A stretch of DNA of 64,000 nt from Parabacteroides sp. PM6-13 (GCF_029892605.1 NZ_JARXWF010000006.1:62001-126000); one strand, 5' to 3'. Positions 45,438 to 54,927 are shown, counted from the first letter of the stretch. Made by a program: numbers and translations. The notes: a model not told the origin generated them from the sequence alone.

Positions 45438-46750
45438 GCAAAATAGGATTGATTATCAAAAGAGAATACCTGCACAGGGTCAGCAAAAAATCATTTATCA
45501 TTCTGACGCTGCTCATGCCCTTGATGATGGTTGCGTTGGTTTTTGTGCCGTTATGGTTATCAAGCATCAAAGGGAGCGATGTCCGGCAGATTGCGATTAT
45601 CGATACGACCGGGAAGTACGCGCCCCTGTTTGAAGATGTAGATAATTACCGCTTTATCCAAAGCGATAAATCATTGGAAGAATACCGGAATAGTCCGGAT
45701 AAGGAATTATATGCTATCCTGCAGATCACGGATGACCTATTGACCAATCCAAGAGCTGCCACCCTTTATTCGGAGAAACAGGTACCCAATGAATTAAGCC
45801 GCATCGTCAATCAAACGATCCGGGCTCAGATAGAAGACGACAAACTGGCCACATTCAACATCCCCAACCTGAAGGAGATTATCCAAGAGAGTAAGGTGAG
45901 CTTTAACGTGCAAACCATTAAATGGGGCGAAGATGGCAAAGAACAGATCTCGTCGGCAGCGGTGGCGTCGGTTGTGGGCATTATCTTTACCATGATCGTG
46001 TATATGTTTGTCTTAATGTATGGCGCTATGGTGATGTCGAGCGTGGTAGAAGAAAAGACTAACCGTATTGTGGAATTGATGGTCTCTTCCGTCCGTCCTT
46101 TCGACCTGATGATGGGAAAGATTATCGGCATTGGCTTTGTGGGGCTGACACAGATACTTATGTGGGGCATACTCTCGGTGGCGCTATTCACCATCGGCGG
46201 ATTTTTCTATGCCGGTAGCCTGGGCACCGATATGGCCACCCTGCAACAGGGCATGCAAGCTGCCCAAGGCATGGGTGCGGCGGCAGAGATGCAACCGGGT
46301 GCCGAATTGTTTGCCATGCTTAGCACGATCAACTTCCGGGAGATCGGCCTTTTCTTTGTTATCTTCTTTATTGGGGGATATATGATGTATGCGTCGATCT
46401 TTGCGGCTATTGGCTCTTCGGTGGATAACGCGGATGACACGTCGCAGTTTATGGCACCGATCACCATCCTGTTGGTCTTTGCCCTGTACGCAGGTATCTA
46501 TAGTATGGAAAATCCGGATGGTCCGTTGGCTTTCTGGTGTTCGATGATTCCATTTACTTCACCAATCGTTATGATGGTGCGTATTCCTTTTGGCATTCCG
46601 CTTTGGGAAAAATTACTATCCGTTGTCTTATTGTATGGATCTTTTATCGGCGCAATCTGGTTATCGGCCAAGATCTACCGGGTGGGCATTTTGATGTATG
46701 GCAAAAAGCCCAGCTTCAAAGAGATGATAAAATGGTTGAAATTTAAATAG
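45434..46750 (+). CDS. ABC transporter permease, NatB-like (ABC-2 type)
   Basis: A 438-residue membrane protein of the ABC2_membrane_3 type. It has one N-terminal transmembrane helix, a large extracytoplasmic domain (residues about 45-170) and a bundle of five to six helices from about residue 175. The motif VVEEKTNRIVELMVSSVRPFDLMMGKIIG is characteristic of the NatB family. A Met/Gln/Gly-rich insertion (MATLQQGMQAAQGMGAAAEMQPGAE) lies between two helices. Coupled to the ATPase gene by a four-base overlap. Confidence 0.92.
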   Translation: MSKIGLIIKREYLHRVSKKSFIILTLLMPLMMVALVFVPLWLSSIKGSDVRQIAIIDTTGKYAPLFEDVDNYRFIQSDKSLEEYRNSPDKELYAILQITDDLLTNPRAATLYSEKQVPNELSRIVNQTIRAQIEDDKLATFNIPNLKEIIQESKVSFNVQTIKWGEDGKEQISSAAVASVVGIIFTMIVYMFVLMYGAMVMSSVVEEKTNRIVELMVSSVRPFDLMMGKIIGIGFVGLTQILMWGILSVALFTIGGFFYAGSLGTDMATLQQGMQAAQGMGAAAEMQPGAELFAMLSTINFREIGLFFVIFFIGGYMMYASIFAAIGSSVDNADDTSQFMAPITILLVFALYAGIYSMENPDGPLAFWCSMIPFTSPIVMMVRIPFGIPLWEKLLSVVLLYGSFIGAIWLSAKIYRVGILMYGKKPSFKEMIKWLKFK

Positions 46751-46752
46751 AG

Positions 46753-46790
46753 AAAAGTCCTTAAGGTCTTTAATGACTTTAAGGACTTTT
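46753..46790. terminator. Terminator after the ABC exporter, repeat-like
   Basis: A 16-bp stem with one mismatch (AAAAGTCCTTAAGGTC / GACTTTAAGGACTTTT, loop of six) sits between two convergent genes and ends in T residues. The core AAGTCCTTAAGG also appears at 54883-54894, so this terminator belongs to an interspersed repeat group. Confidence 0.8.
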
Positions 46791-46808
46791 CCTTTATAAG
46801 GATAGGTA

Positions 46809-47507
46809 TTACCCCATCTTACTGATTTTCCTCAGGCGCTCTTCGTCAATGATCTTGATCTTGCGACCATCGAGCGCAATGATATGCTCTGTAACAAAGG
46901 TGGATAAGGTACGGATGGCGTTAGATGTAGTCATATTGGAGAGATTGGCCAGGTCTTCACGAGCCAGGTAGATGCTTAAGGTAGCACCATCTTCCTCCAA
47001 ACCATAGCTGTCTTTCAGGAAGAGCAGCGATTCGGCCAAACGGCCACGAATATGCTTCTGGGTAAGATTGACTGTTCGTTCGTCGGCCACGCCCAGATCA
47101 ATAGACAACTGGCGAATAAAGAACATGGCCAGGTTCGGATTGGTCATCAGGAATTCATTCACCACCGTCATTGGAATCATACAAACAACAGAAGATTCAA
47201 AAGCGGCCGCATTGGTAAGATAACACTCTTGCGCAAACGCAGCACGGTAGGCAAAGTATTGAACAGGTTTGATCATACGAATGATCTGGCTACGCCCCCC
47301 TACTCCTTCTTTGAAGATTTTTACTTTTCCTTTCAACAAGCACATCATCTCCTTGGGCGTATCTCCCTCACAGTAGATAAGCTCGTTACGCTTAAATTGC
47401 TGTATCGATGCATTCTGTCGGAGAACTTCCCGTTCTTTTTCAGTCAGAACTCTCCAAACTTCTGATAAACTAGCCGAAATATCGACTTCTACATGCTGTT
47501 GTTTCAC
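46809..47507 (-). CDS. Crp/Fnr-family transcriptional regulator
   Basis: A 232-residue regulator. An N-terminal cyclic-nucleotide-binding-like domain (LIYCEGDTPKEMMCLLKGKVKIFKEG, residues about 35-130), a long dimer helix and a winged helix-turn-helix (YLAREDLANLSNMTTSNAIRTLSTF) are visible. It lacks the FNR cysteine cluster and the cAMP Arg/Ser pair, so the effector is unknown. A -7 box TATATTTG lies on the minus strand at 47539-47546. Confidence 0.9.
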   Translation of the reverse strand: MKQQHVEVDISASLSEVWRVLTEKEREVLRQNASIQQFKRNELIYCEGDTPKEMMCLLKGKVKIFKEGVGGRSQIIRMIKPVQYFAYRAAFAQECYLTNAAAFESSVVCMIPMTVVNEFLMTNPNLAMFFIRQLSIDLGVADERTVNLTQKHIRGRLAESLLFLKDSYGLEEDGATLSIYLAREDLANLSNMTTSNAIRTLSTFVTEHIIALDGRKIKIIDEERLRKISKMG

Positions 47508-47538
47508 CTTGACTGTTTTATAACATACTTATGAAGCA

Positions 47539-47546
47539 CAAATATA
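47539..47546 (-). promoter_or_regulatory. -7 box of the Crp/Fnr gene
   Basis: TATATTTG on the minus strand, about 32 bp before the ATG at 47507. Confidence 0.5.
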
Positions 47547-47606
47547 AGACATTTCTATGAGAACAAATGTACAATTTATTAGTTTTAATAGGGATAACAC
47601 TGATAA

Positions 47607-49865
47607 ATGAGAGGAATAATTCACAAGATTAAGAATATTTCTTCTAAATTTGTTAATAAAAGGCCGTTTTACTTGAACAGAACAGTTGCCATATGGACCC
47701 TTTTAATTAGCATAGCGATAAATATTCATGCTAACACCTCTGAAATTGCTGCCAAAAGTGCTTTTGTCTCTTTTGCGAATGCGACTCCACAATCACGTCA
47801 TCAGGCAGACTCTATCATGCAATATGTGATCGAAGAGGCCTCTCTCTATGCGAATGCTATCTCCGGATATAATGCGGAGATCTATATCAAAGGAAGAACA
47901 GAGATCTTACGCAGAAACTGGTTGATGCAATATGCCCACCATCTCGTGCCCATCGACCGGAAAAAGCCCAATACTATTTTTGAAATAGTAAGCGAGTCGG
48001 AATACGAAGCCCCCAACCTCTATCATCATAATTTTAAGGCATTGAACGGAAACGTCGTTCCCCGTGGGCAAAAGCAACGTGAAATCCTGACATTCTTCAA
48101 TCTGAATATTTACGCTCCGACCATATACGAAGAGGCTATCATCACGCCAGTCGGCCAGAAAGCCTTTCGTTATTATGAGTTCAATTTGGAGGAGATCACT
48201 GAAATCGACGAAGGATATATCTACAAAATACGTTTTCTTCCTAAAATCAGAAGCCAAAAGCTCGTTAGCGGTGATCTCTATATCCGTTCGGATGAATGGC
48301 GCATAGAAAAGATCGATATGCACGGACGTTATGACTTTGCCGAATTCAACATAGAGATAGCCTTCGGAGATCAATTCGGACAGCTGATACTTCCCAACAA
48401 GGCGAATCTCTTTGTGCGCTACCAACTATTGGGCAATACGATTGAGAGTCATTACCATTCGTCTTTCAAATACACCTCTGTTCAATGGATCAGGAAAGAG
48501 GAAAAGAAAAACGGCAAGCGGGAGTGGAAATCCCTGGACCTCACCAAATATTACACCTTATCGTCCGACTCGATCCCTTTCATACAAGAGGATGCCTATT
48601 GGGCAGAGAAGCGAGACGAAGCGCTTTCTGAAGAAGATGAACATGTGTATAGTATCAATTACGACAAGGCTTCGCCCAAGACGAAAGACTCCACGAAGAC
48701 CGATTACCTCAAGCTGACAGAAAAGCTAGCCAGTACGATCAGTTACGATATGCAATCGACTCGTATCCGCTATTCGGGCCTGTTGAACCCACTACAGCTT
48801 GGATATTCATCCCGAAGCGGGATCTCGTACCGCCAGCAATTAAGGATCACCAAAACATTCAAAAACGACCGTCAATTGCTTTTCAAGCCGGAGGTGGGTT
48901 ATCTGTTCAAAAGAAAGGAGCTTTATGCCAAATTATTGACCGAGATGCACTATCTGCCCGAGAAAAAAGGGTATGTACAGCTGACCATAGCGAATGATAA
49001 TCAGACTTACTCTTCCCGTATGAAGCATGAGATCAACGAGCATCTGAAAGACTCGCTGTTTGACTTTAGCGATTTAAACCTGGATTATTACCGTCATTAC
49101 TATATCGATCTGCGCAATAACATTGAACTATCCAACGGCTTGGAGTTATACACCGGGGTATCATATCACTACCGCGACCCGGTGACTAAGAAAAAGATCG
49201 TCAATCCCGGAGAACTGATCGAAGATCTCATCGATGAGCATTTTTATGACTTTATCCCTGTCATCGGCTTAAGTTATACGCCGCGTCAATTCTATCGCAT
49301 GAATGGAAAAAAGAAAGAGTATGTCCGTTCTTATTATCCGACCATGTCGATCGAAGTAGCGAAAGGGATCCCGGGAGTATTCAATAGCATGGGTAATTAC
49401 ACCCGGGTAGAGGCCGATATTCATCAAAGCCTCAAACTGGGACTGCTCAAACGATTCAACTATCATATCAGCGCCGGTATGTTTACGCAAAAAGAATCAT
49501 CCCTTTACTTTGCAGATTTTCAATATTTCTCGCGGCGCAATTTCCCCGAATCCTGGGACGAACGGATTGGCGGTGTCTTCCATACCTTACGGCGAGAGTG
49601 GTATAATGCTTCCGATAAGTATGCGCAAGCTCATTTAATGTATGAAAGTCCGTTTATCCTGATGAATCTATTTGATAAGAAAGCCTCCAAGCATGTGCTT
49701 TCCGAGCGCCTCTACCTGGGGCAGTTATGGACACCCGCCCTGCCCAGTTACACGGAAGTAGGTTACGGATTCGGAAATGCCATCTTCAATATTGCTGTCT
49801 TCGCGGGATTTGCCAAAACCGATTTTGAACGTTTTGGCGTGCGGTTTACCTTTGAGCTCGAATGA
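47607..49865 (+). CDS. DUF5686 family outer-membrane protein
   Basis: A 752-residue protein. A hydrophobic segment near residues 27-43 could be a signal anchor or signal peptide. The sequence belongs to DUF5686 (ADSIMQYVIEEASLYANAISGYNAEIYIKGRTEIL, YEFNLEEITEIDEGYIYKIRFLPK) without the carboxypeptidase-like first domain found in the 29.4-kb paralogue. The C-terminal half has alternating amphipathic strands ending in GVRFTFELE, as in outer-membrane barrels. Its stop overlaps the convergent DUF1460 gene by 20 bases. The unusually long region before the hydrophobic segment leaves the exact start uncertain. Confidence 0.8.
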   Translation: MRGIIHKIKNISSKFVNKRPFYLNRTVAIWTLLISIAINIHANTSEIAAKSAFVSFANATPQSRHQADSIMQYVIEEASLYANAISGYNAEIYIKGRTEILRRNWLMQYAHHLVPIDRKKPNTIFEIVSESEYEAPNLYHHNFKALNGNVVPRGQKQREILTFFNLNIYAPTIYEEAIITPVGQKAFRYYEFNLEEITEIDEGYIYKIRFLPKIRSQKLVSGDLYIRSDEWRIEKIDMHGRYDFAEFNIEIAFGDQFGQLILPNKANLFVRYQLLGNTIESHYHSSFKYTSVQWIRKEEKKNGKREWKSLDLTKYYTLSSDSIPFIQEDAYWAEKRDEALSEEDEHVYSINYDKASPKTKDSTKTDYLKLTEKLASTISYDMQSTRIRYSGLLNPLQLGYSSRSGISYRQQLRITKTFKNDRQLLFKPEVGYLFKRKELYAKLLTEMHYLPEKKGYVQLTIANDNQTYSSRMKHEINEHLKDSLFDFSDLNLDYYRHYYIDLRNNIELSNGLELYTGVSYHYRDPVTKKKIVNPGELIEDLIDEHFYDFIPVIGLSYTPRQFYRMNGKKKEYVRSYYPTMSIEVAKGIPGVFNSMGNYTRVEADIHQSLKLGLLKRFNYHISAGMFTQKESSLYFADFQYFSRRNFPESWDERIGGVFHTLRREWYNASDKYAQAHLMYESPFILMNLFDKKASKHVLSERLYLGQLWTPALPSYTEVGYGFGNAIFNIAVFAGFAKTDFERFGVRFTFELE

Positions 49866-50706
49866 TCATCACCCCCTTATTGGTCTTGATTCGCTTTACA
49901 TAATCAGTCAAAGTACCCTCTTGCACAATGACTTTCTTTGCCTTAGAAGAGGCATGAATAAAGGTTAGTCGTCCTTCTGTGCGGTAGAGAAAACCTACAT
50001 GCGAGATATCGAGGCCGGCTATCGATGTAACAAAACCAACCATATCGCCACTTTGCATACCTCCAGCCAAGCGATCGATATCTTCTTCCGCTATATAAGA
50101 ATAAGCACGCTTGTTGATCTCTTTTTCCTTTTCGGCCATCACGGCCATCCGCTCGGGATTTCCTTTCAATTGTTTATAACTTTCCGGATGTGTCGACATA
50201 AAAGAAAGAGAAAGCACCAACGGTTCCCCGCCGATAGCCTTTGTTTTGTCTTCCACCAAACCCTTCCGTTCGTTTTCATAGATCCAATCGGAGGTATAAT
50301 GCAAGCGGTCGGTATAATCGGTTATTTTCCCTTCGCGGTAGCGCAATTGCTGCAGATGATCACAAAAGGTTTCATAGCTGGGATTCTTCTCTTTCAAGGT
50401 ACGCGCCAAAGAGAATACATTTTCCACAAACGTCAGGCAATCCATTTCCCGCAGATTGATTACCAATCCTTCCGGTTCTTTCTCCAACGTTGCCCCCACA
50501 TAGGGAGTTCCCTGAAAGAAAAGAGCCGTTTCTACGATCAAATCCTCCAAAGGCAGCGTTCTCTTATCTCCCATCGCCGAGAGGTAAGCAGCAAATATTT
50601 CTCTATCTTCCGGTGTATCATAGAAGTGTTCCCGCTCGGGCTTCTGCCCATTCGCACAGGAAAGAGCCAGAAGAAATAGACTAATTAAACAGAGATAACG
50701 TTTCAT
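49846..50706 (-). CDS. DUF1460 lipoprotein, N-acetylmuramoyl-L-alanine amidase-like
   Basis: A 286-residue lipoprotein (lipobox ALSC, Cys17). The DUF1460 domain is an NlpC/P60-like papain fold: the catalytic Cys lies in EMDCLTFVEN, the His in DISHVGFLYR. In characterised relatives from Bacteroides this family cuts peptidoglycan fragments, and was reported as an N-acetylmuramoyl-L-alanine amidase. The ATG overlaps the end of uvrB by four bases, so it is translated in the same operon (pspC-uvrB-this gene). Confidence 0.88.
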   Translation of the reverse strand: MKRYLCLISLFLLALSCANGQKPEREHFYDTPEDREIFAAYLSAMGDKRTLPLEDLIVETALFFQGTPYVGATLEKEPEGLVINLREMDCLTFVENVFSLARTLKEKNPSYETFCDHLQQLRYREGKITDYTDRLHYTSDWIYENERKGLVEDKTKAIGGEPLVLSLSFMSTHPESYKQLKGNPERMAVMAEKEKEINKRAYSYIAEEDIDRLAGGMQSGDMVGFVTSIAGLDISHVGFLYRTEGRLTFIHASSKAKKVIVQEGTLTDYVKRIKTNKGVMIIRAQR

Positions 50707-52724
50707 TGTGGTTTCGTTTCTAACATATCCTGCAATTTGATCAGTTCGTCGCGGTACTGCGCCGCTTCTACAAACTCGAGCTTCTTGGCTGCTTCCGCCA
50801 TCAGCTTCTTCGTCCGTTCGATTGCCTTTCCTAACTGATGGCGATCCATATATTGCACCACCGGATCGGCCGCCAAGGTAATTTCCGGTTCCACATAGGC
50901 ATTTGATTCCACAGCGGCACCCGCTTTTCCCAAGGCAGAAACGCTTGTTTTCACAATTTGCGTAGGCGTAATGCCATGTGCCTCATTGTAGGCCAACTGC
51001 TTCTCGCGACGTCGGTTGGTCTCTTCTATGGTCAGACGCATACTCTCCGTAATCTTGTCGGCATAAAAAATAACCTTTCCATTGATATTACGCGCCGCGC
51101 GTCCGGCTGTCTGCGTAAGTGAACGATGCGAACGAAGGAAGCCCTCTTTGTCGGCATCCAGAATGGCTACCAGCGAAACCTCCGGCAAGTCGAGCCCTTC
51201 GCGCAAGAGGTTGACGCCAATCAAGACATCGAACAGTCCTTTGCGCAAGTCTTCCATAATCTGCACACGATCCAGGGTTTCCACATCGCTGTGTATATAA
51301 TTACATCGAACGCCCATACGGGTCAGGTAGGCTGTCAATTCTTCCGCCATGCGCTTAGTAAGCGTAGTTACCAATACACGTTCATTGGCGGCAGAGCGCT
51401 GCGTAATTTCTTCCATCAAATCGTCAATCTGATTCAGGGAAGGACGCACATCGATGATCGGATCCAACAGCCCGGTCGGGCGGATCAACTGATCGACCAC
51501 TACCCCTTCGCTCTTCTCCAGCTCATAATCAGCCGGTGTCGCGCTCACATAGATAGCCAGTGGAGTCAACGTTTCAAACTCTTCAAACTTCAAAGGGCGA
51601 TTATCCATGGCAGCCGGCAAACGAAAACCATACTCCACCAGGTTTTTCTTTCGGGAATAGTCGCCGCCATACATCGCGCGAATCTGAGGTATCGTCACAT
51701 GGCTTTCATCGACCACCAACAGGAAATCATCGGGGAAATAATCCAACAGGCAATAAGGACGCTCACCCGCATCACGTCCGTCAAAATAACGGGAGTAGTT
51801 TTCTATTCCGGAACAATGCCCTAATTCACGGATCATCTCCAAGTCGAAAGTAACCCGTTCATACAATCGCTTCGCCTCATAGGGCTTTCCTATCTCATTG
51901 AAGAATTCAACCTGACGTCCTAAGTCTACGTCGATCTGGCTGACCGCGCTGTCTAATTGTTGCTTTGTGGTAACAAACAGGTTTGTAGGATATATATTCA
52001 ATTCATCCTGCTCGTCGTATTCCTCTCCGCTCTGTGGGTTGAAAGAGGAGATCCGTTCAATCTCATCGCCCCAGAACTCAATACGGTAAGCCACCCCGTC
52101 ATAGCCTTCGATGGCCGGGAAGATATCGACCGTATCGCCATTCACCCGGAAAGATCCCGTCTGAAAATCTATTTTATTATTGACATACAAGGCATCGACA
52201 AAACGACGCAACAGTTTATCCCGGTCGATCTGCATCCCCCGGTGAATATGAGTCACCCTTTCGGCAAAAGCTCTTGGGTCGGCCATACCATACAGGCAGG
52301 AGACCGACGAGATCACAATCACATCCTTGCGTCCTGAGAGCAAAGAGGCTGTCGCACGCAGGCGCAGCTTATCAATCTCGTCATTGATCTGCAGATCCTT
52401 TTCAATATAGGTGTCGCTCGAAGGCAGGTAAGCCTCCGGCTGGTAGTAATCGTAATAGGAGACAAAATATTCGACCGCATTATGCGGAAAAAAAGTCTTA
52501 AATTCGCTGTAGAGCTGTGCCGCCAGCGTTTTGTTATGGCTTAATATCAGTGTAGGCCGTTGCACCTCTTTGATCACATTGGCCACCGTAAACGTCTTAC
52601 CCGAACCGGTTACGCCCAACAGGGTTTGAAACGGCACACCCGAGTTGATGCCCTCGGTAAGGGCAGCAATCGCTTCAGGCTGATCTCCCGTCGGACGAAA
52701 AGCCGAAGTTAGTTCAAAGTTCAT
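50703..52724 (-). CDS. uvrB: Excinuclease ABC subunit B
   Basis: A 673-residue DNA repair helicase. It has Walker A GVTGSGKTFT, the beta-hairpin region around YYDYYQPEAYLPSSDTYIEKD, the DESH box (VVDESHVT), motif VI QTAGRAARN and the C-terminal UVR domain (residues about 630-665), which contacts UvrC. Length is standard. It partners functionally with Mfd, encoded in this window. It overlaps the DUF1460 gene and follows pspC after two bases. Confidence 0.98.
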   Translation of the reverse strand: MNFELTSAFRPTGDQPEAIAALTEGINSGVPFQTLLGVTGSGKTFTVANVIKEVQRPTLILSHNKTLAAQLYSEFKTFFPHNAVEYFVSYYDYYQPEAYLPSSDTYIEKDLQINDEIDKLRLRATASLLSGRKDVIVISSVSCLYGMADPRAFAERVTHIHRGMQIDRDKLLRRFVDALYVNNKIDFQTGSFRVNGDTVDIFPAIEGYDGVAYRIEFWGDEIERISSFNPQSGEEYDEQDELNIYPTNLFVTTKQQLDSAVSQIDVDLGRQVEFFNEIGKPYEAKRLYERVTFDLEMIRELGHCSGIENYSRYFDGRDAGERPYCLLDYFPDDFLLVVDESHVTIPQIRAMYGGDYSRKKNLVEYGFRLPAAMDNRPLKFEEFETLTPLAIYVSATPADYELEKSEGVVVDQLIRPTGLLDPIIDVRPSLNQIDDLMEEITQRSAANERVLVTTLTKRMAEELTAYLTRMGVRCNYIHSDVETLDRVQIMEDLRKGLFDVLIGVNLLREGLDLPEVSLVAILDADKEGFLRSHRSLTQTAGRAARNINGKVIFYADKITESMRLTIEETNRRREKQLAYNEAHGITPTQIVKTSVSALGKAGAAVESNAYVEPEITLAADPVVQYMDRHQLGKAIERTKKLMAEAAKKLEFVEAAQYRDELIKLQDMLETKPQ

Positions 52725-52726
52725 GC

Positions 52727-52924
52727 TTAGAAACTACTCTCCTGCGGCATCACCAGCCAGAGGATCAGATACACCAGAACACCGGCAAACACCGTAAAGA
52801 CACTTAATAAAACATAGGCAACACGCACCAGCGTAGGATCCCAACCTAAATAGTTGGCTATACCGCCACACACACCTGCAATCATCTTGTCTTTAAGAGA
52901 ACGTGTCAGTCTTTTCCCTTCCAT
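52727..52924 (-). CDS. PspC domain-containing small membrane protein
   Basis: A 65-residue protein consisting of a PspC domain: LTRSLKDKMIAGVCGGIANYLGWDPTLVRVAYVLLSV, then a membrane helix (FTVFAGVLVYLILWLVMP). PspC proteins are linked to the envelope stress response; small forms like this are common in Bacteroidetes and their partners are not known. It is the first gene of the operon with uvrB, two bases upstream of it. A -7 box TATCTTTG lies at 52964-52971 on the minus strand. Confidence 0.9.
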   Translation of the reverse strand: MEGKRLTRSLKDKMIAGVCGGIANYLGWDPTLVRVAYVLLSVFTVFAGVLVYLILWLVMPQESSF

Positions 52925-52963
52925 AAATAAGCTATTTTTTGTTTTCGATTAAAATATTCAAAA

Positions 52964-52971
52964 CAAAGATA
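52964..52971 (-). promoter_or_regulatory. -7 box of the pspC-uvrB-DUF1460 operon
   Basis: TATCTTTG on the minus strand, about 40 bp before the pspC ATG at 52924. Confidence 0.5.
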
Positions 52972-53027
52972 GTGTTTTCTTTTTAAGGATCTCAGAAGCA
53001 TTAGGGACTTTATACCGATTATTTTCG

Positions 53028-53230
53028 TATCTTTGTCGATGAACAATCGAGTTTATATTGTATCTTTCGTCACAAGGCTTTGCGCTGTCTCCTGATTGGC
53101 AGGTATTCCTATCGTCAAAATCGACAACAAAATCAACTTCCTTGTTTGTAGTATTAACCGTCGCGAAGAGAAAACTTTCGTGGCATATATTGAACCAACC
53201 TGATAGATAAGACAGGAATAGAAAAAAACA
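53028..53230 (+). promoter_or_regulatory. DEAD-box helicase promoter and long 5' leader with leader ORF
   Basis: TATCTTTG at 53028-53035 is a good -7 box. From the expected start site to the helicase ATG at 53231 there are about 190 nt. An 18-codon frame (53039-53095, starting MNNRVYIV) begins four bases after the box. Small stems (such as CGAA/TTCG near 53162-53176) are visible. Long structured leaders are typical of cold-shock helicase and csp genes, so this is a candidate cold-responsive leader. Confidence 0.5.
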
Positions 53231-54355
53231 ATGACATTTAAAGAATTAGATATTATAGAGCCGATAATAAAGGCTCTGCAAGAGAAAGGATATGAAAATC
53301 CAACCCCTATACAGGAGCAGGCGATACCGCCTGTCTTAAACAACCGCGACCTCTTGGGCCTGGCACAGACCGGTACCGGTAAGACGGCTGCCTTTGCGAT
53401 ACCCATTATTCAACAATTACAGGAAAAAAAATCCGGCGGACGACGTCGGGAAATAAAAGCGCTGGTGCTCACGCCTACGCGGGAATTGGCTATTCAGATC
53501 GACGAGTGTTTCAGCGATTATGCCAAGTACACCGATCTGCGACATACGGTTATTTTCGGAGGGGTAAACCAAAACCCGCAGGTAGAAAAGTTGAAACGGG
53601 GTGTGGATATCCTGATTGCCACACCGGGACGCTTATTGGATCTGATGAACCAGAAGATTATCAATCTGGATTTTATCCGCCATTTTGTATTGGATGAAGC
53701 AGACCGTATGCTCGATATGGGCTTTATTCACGACATCAAACGCCTATTGCCAAAACTGCCGAAAAAGAAACAGACACTTTTCTTTTCGGCCACGATGCCC
53801 GACTCTATTGTCGCCCTCTCACGCTCGATCCTGTATAAACCGGTCCGAGTAGAGGTGGCGCCCGTTTCTTCGGTGGTAGATACGATTGAACAATACATCT
53901 ATTTTGTAGAAAAGCCTGAGAAGAAAGACCTGTTGATCGATCTATTAAAAAAAGACAGGGAGAAATCCGCTCTTGTCTTCTCGCGCACAAAACACGGAGC
54001 CGACAAGATAGCCCGGATCCTCTCGAAGGCAGGGATAGGCAGTGCGGCTATTCATGGTAACAAATCGCAAAACGCCAGGCAACGAGCCTTGGCTGACTTC
54101 AAGTCGAATCAGATACAAGCATTGATTGCAACCGACATTGCTGCCAGAGGGATTGATATCAACCAGCTGGAACTGGTGATCAACTATGACCTGCCCGATG
54201 TGGCAGAGACCTACGTGCATCGCATCGGCCGGACAGGACGCGCCGGACATAGCGGCATGGCACTCACCTTTTGCTCTACTGAGGAGTATCCGATGGTCAA
54301 AGACATTCAAAAGCTCACAGGAAAGAAACTGAACACGGTACCGGCTTCGGTATAA
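53231..54355 (+). CDS. DEAD-box RNA helicase (RhlE/DeaD-type)
   Basis: A 374-residue ATP-dependent RNA helicase with the full core: Q motif (NPTPIQEQAIP), motif I AQTGTGKT, Ia PTREL, GG, motif Ib TPGR, motif II DEAD, motif III SAT, and C-terminal motifs IV-VI (LVFSRTKHGADKIA, DIAARGID, HRIGRTGR). It ends shortly after the core, without the basic tail of longer paralogues; the neighbouring Lys-rich cold-shock protein may supply the RNA-binding part. RhlE is the nearest group. It is followed after 31 bp by the cold-shock-domain gene, in one operon. Confidence 0.95.
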   Translation: MTFKELDIIEPIIKALQEKGYENPTPIQEQAIPPVLNNRDLLGLAQTGTGKTAAFAIPIIQQLQEKKSGGRRREIKALVLTPTRELAIQIDECFSDYAKYTDLRHTVIFGGVNQNPQVEKLKRGVDILIATPGRLLDLMNQKIINLDFIRHFVLDEADRMLDMGFIHDIKRLLPKLPKKKQTLFFSATMPDSIVALSRSILYKPVRVEVAPVSSVVDTIEQYIYFVEKPEKKDLLIDLLKKDREKSALVFSRTKHGADKIARILSKAGIGSAAIHGNKSQNARQRALADFKSNQIQALIATDIAARGIDINQLELVINYDLPDVAETYVHRIGRTGRAGHSGMALTFCSTEEYPMVKDIQKLTGKKLNTVPASV

Positions 54356-54386
54356 ATGGAAATTATTAAAAACTAATACATAAAAG

Positions 54387-54881
54387 ATGGCAATATCATT
54401 TAACAAAAGAGAATTAGAGAAGAAGAAAGAACAGAAAAGGCAAGAAAAGCTAAAACGCAAAGAGGAGCGTAAAGCGAACAGCGGCAACACCACCTTTGAA
54501 GACATGATTGCGTATGTGGATGAGAATGGTGTGATCACTGATACGCCGCCCGAACAAACTAAAAAGCAGATCGACTTAGAGGATATTATTATCTCTACGC
54601 CGAAGAAAGAGGACGTGGAAGATCCAATCTTAATGGGAAGAGTGGAGCATTTCAACCCCGACAAAGGGTATGGTTTTATCAAGAACCTCGACAATATGGA
54701 GAAATATTTCTTCCATATCAGCAGCGCTCCGGCGCAAATCAAAGAGGGGAATAAGGTGACATTCGAACTGGAACGAGGGCTGAAAGGCCTGAATGCCGTA
54801 AGAATCGCCCTGGCCGACAAACCGGCACCCAAAGCGACACCGAAAGAAACGCCTGACGAAACAACCGCGGATGCGGAATAA
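54387..54881 (+). CDS. Cold-shock-domain protein with Lys-rich N-terminal extension
   Basis: A 164-residue protein. Residues 1-35 are a charged Lys/Glu/Arg segment likely to be helical (FNKRELEKKKEQKRQEK). An acidic linker follows, then a cold-shock domain at about residues 80-145 with RNP1 KGYGFIK and RNP2 YFFHIS. An Ala/Pro/Thr tail closes the protein. It is longer than a simple Csp of about 70 residues. Joined with the DEAD-box helicase in one operon, it points to RNA remodelling in the cold or during ribosome assembly. Confidence 0.92.
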   Translation: MAISFNKRELEKKKEQKRQEKLKRKEERKANSGNTTFEDMIAYVDENGVITDTPPEQTKKQIDLEDIIISTPKKEDVEDPILMGRVEHFNPDKGYGFIKNLDNMEKYFFHISSAPAQIKEGNKVTFELERGLKGLNAVRIALADKPAPKATPKETPDETTADAE

Positions 54882-54882
54882 T

Positions 54883-54913
54883 AAGTCCTTAAGGACATTA
54901 AAGACTTTAAGAA
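54883..54913. repeat. AAGTCCTTAAGG-type repeat
   Basis: The segment shares its first 12 bases with the terminator at 46753-46790 and continues with GACTTTAAG, in the same order of elements. It forms a weaker stem than the other copy. Confidence 0.55.
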
Positions 54914-54927
54914 GTTCAATGACAAAA

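Noticed and set aside
51126-51824. Plus-strand frame of 232 codons
   Set aside because: It lies opposite uvrB, which is unambiguous in the other strand.
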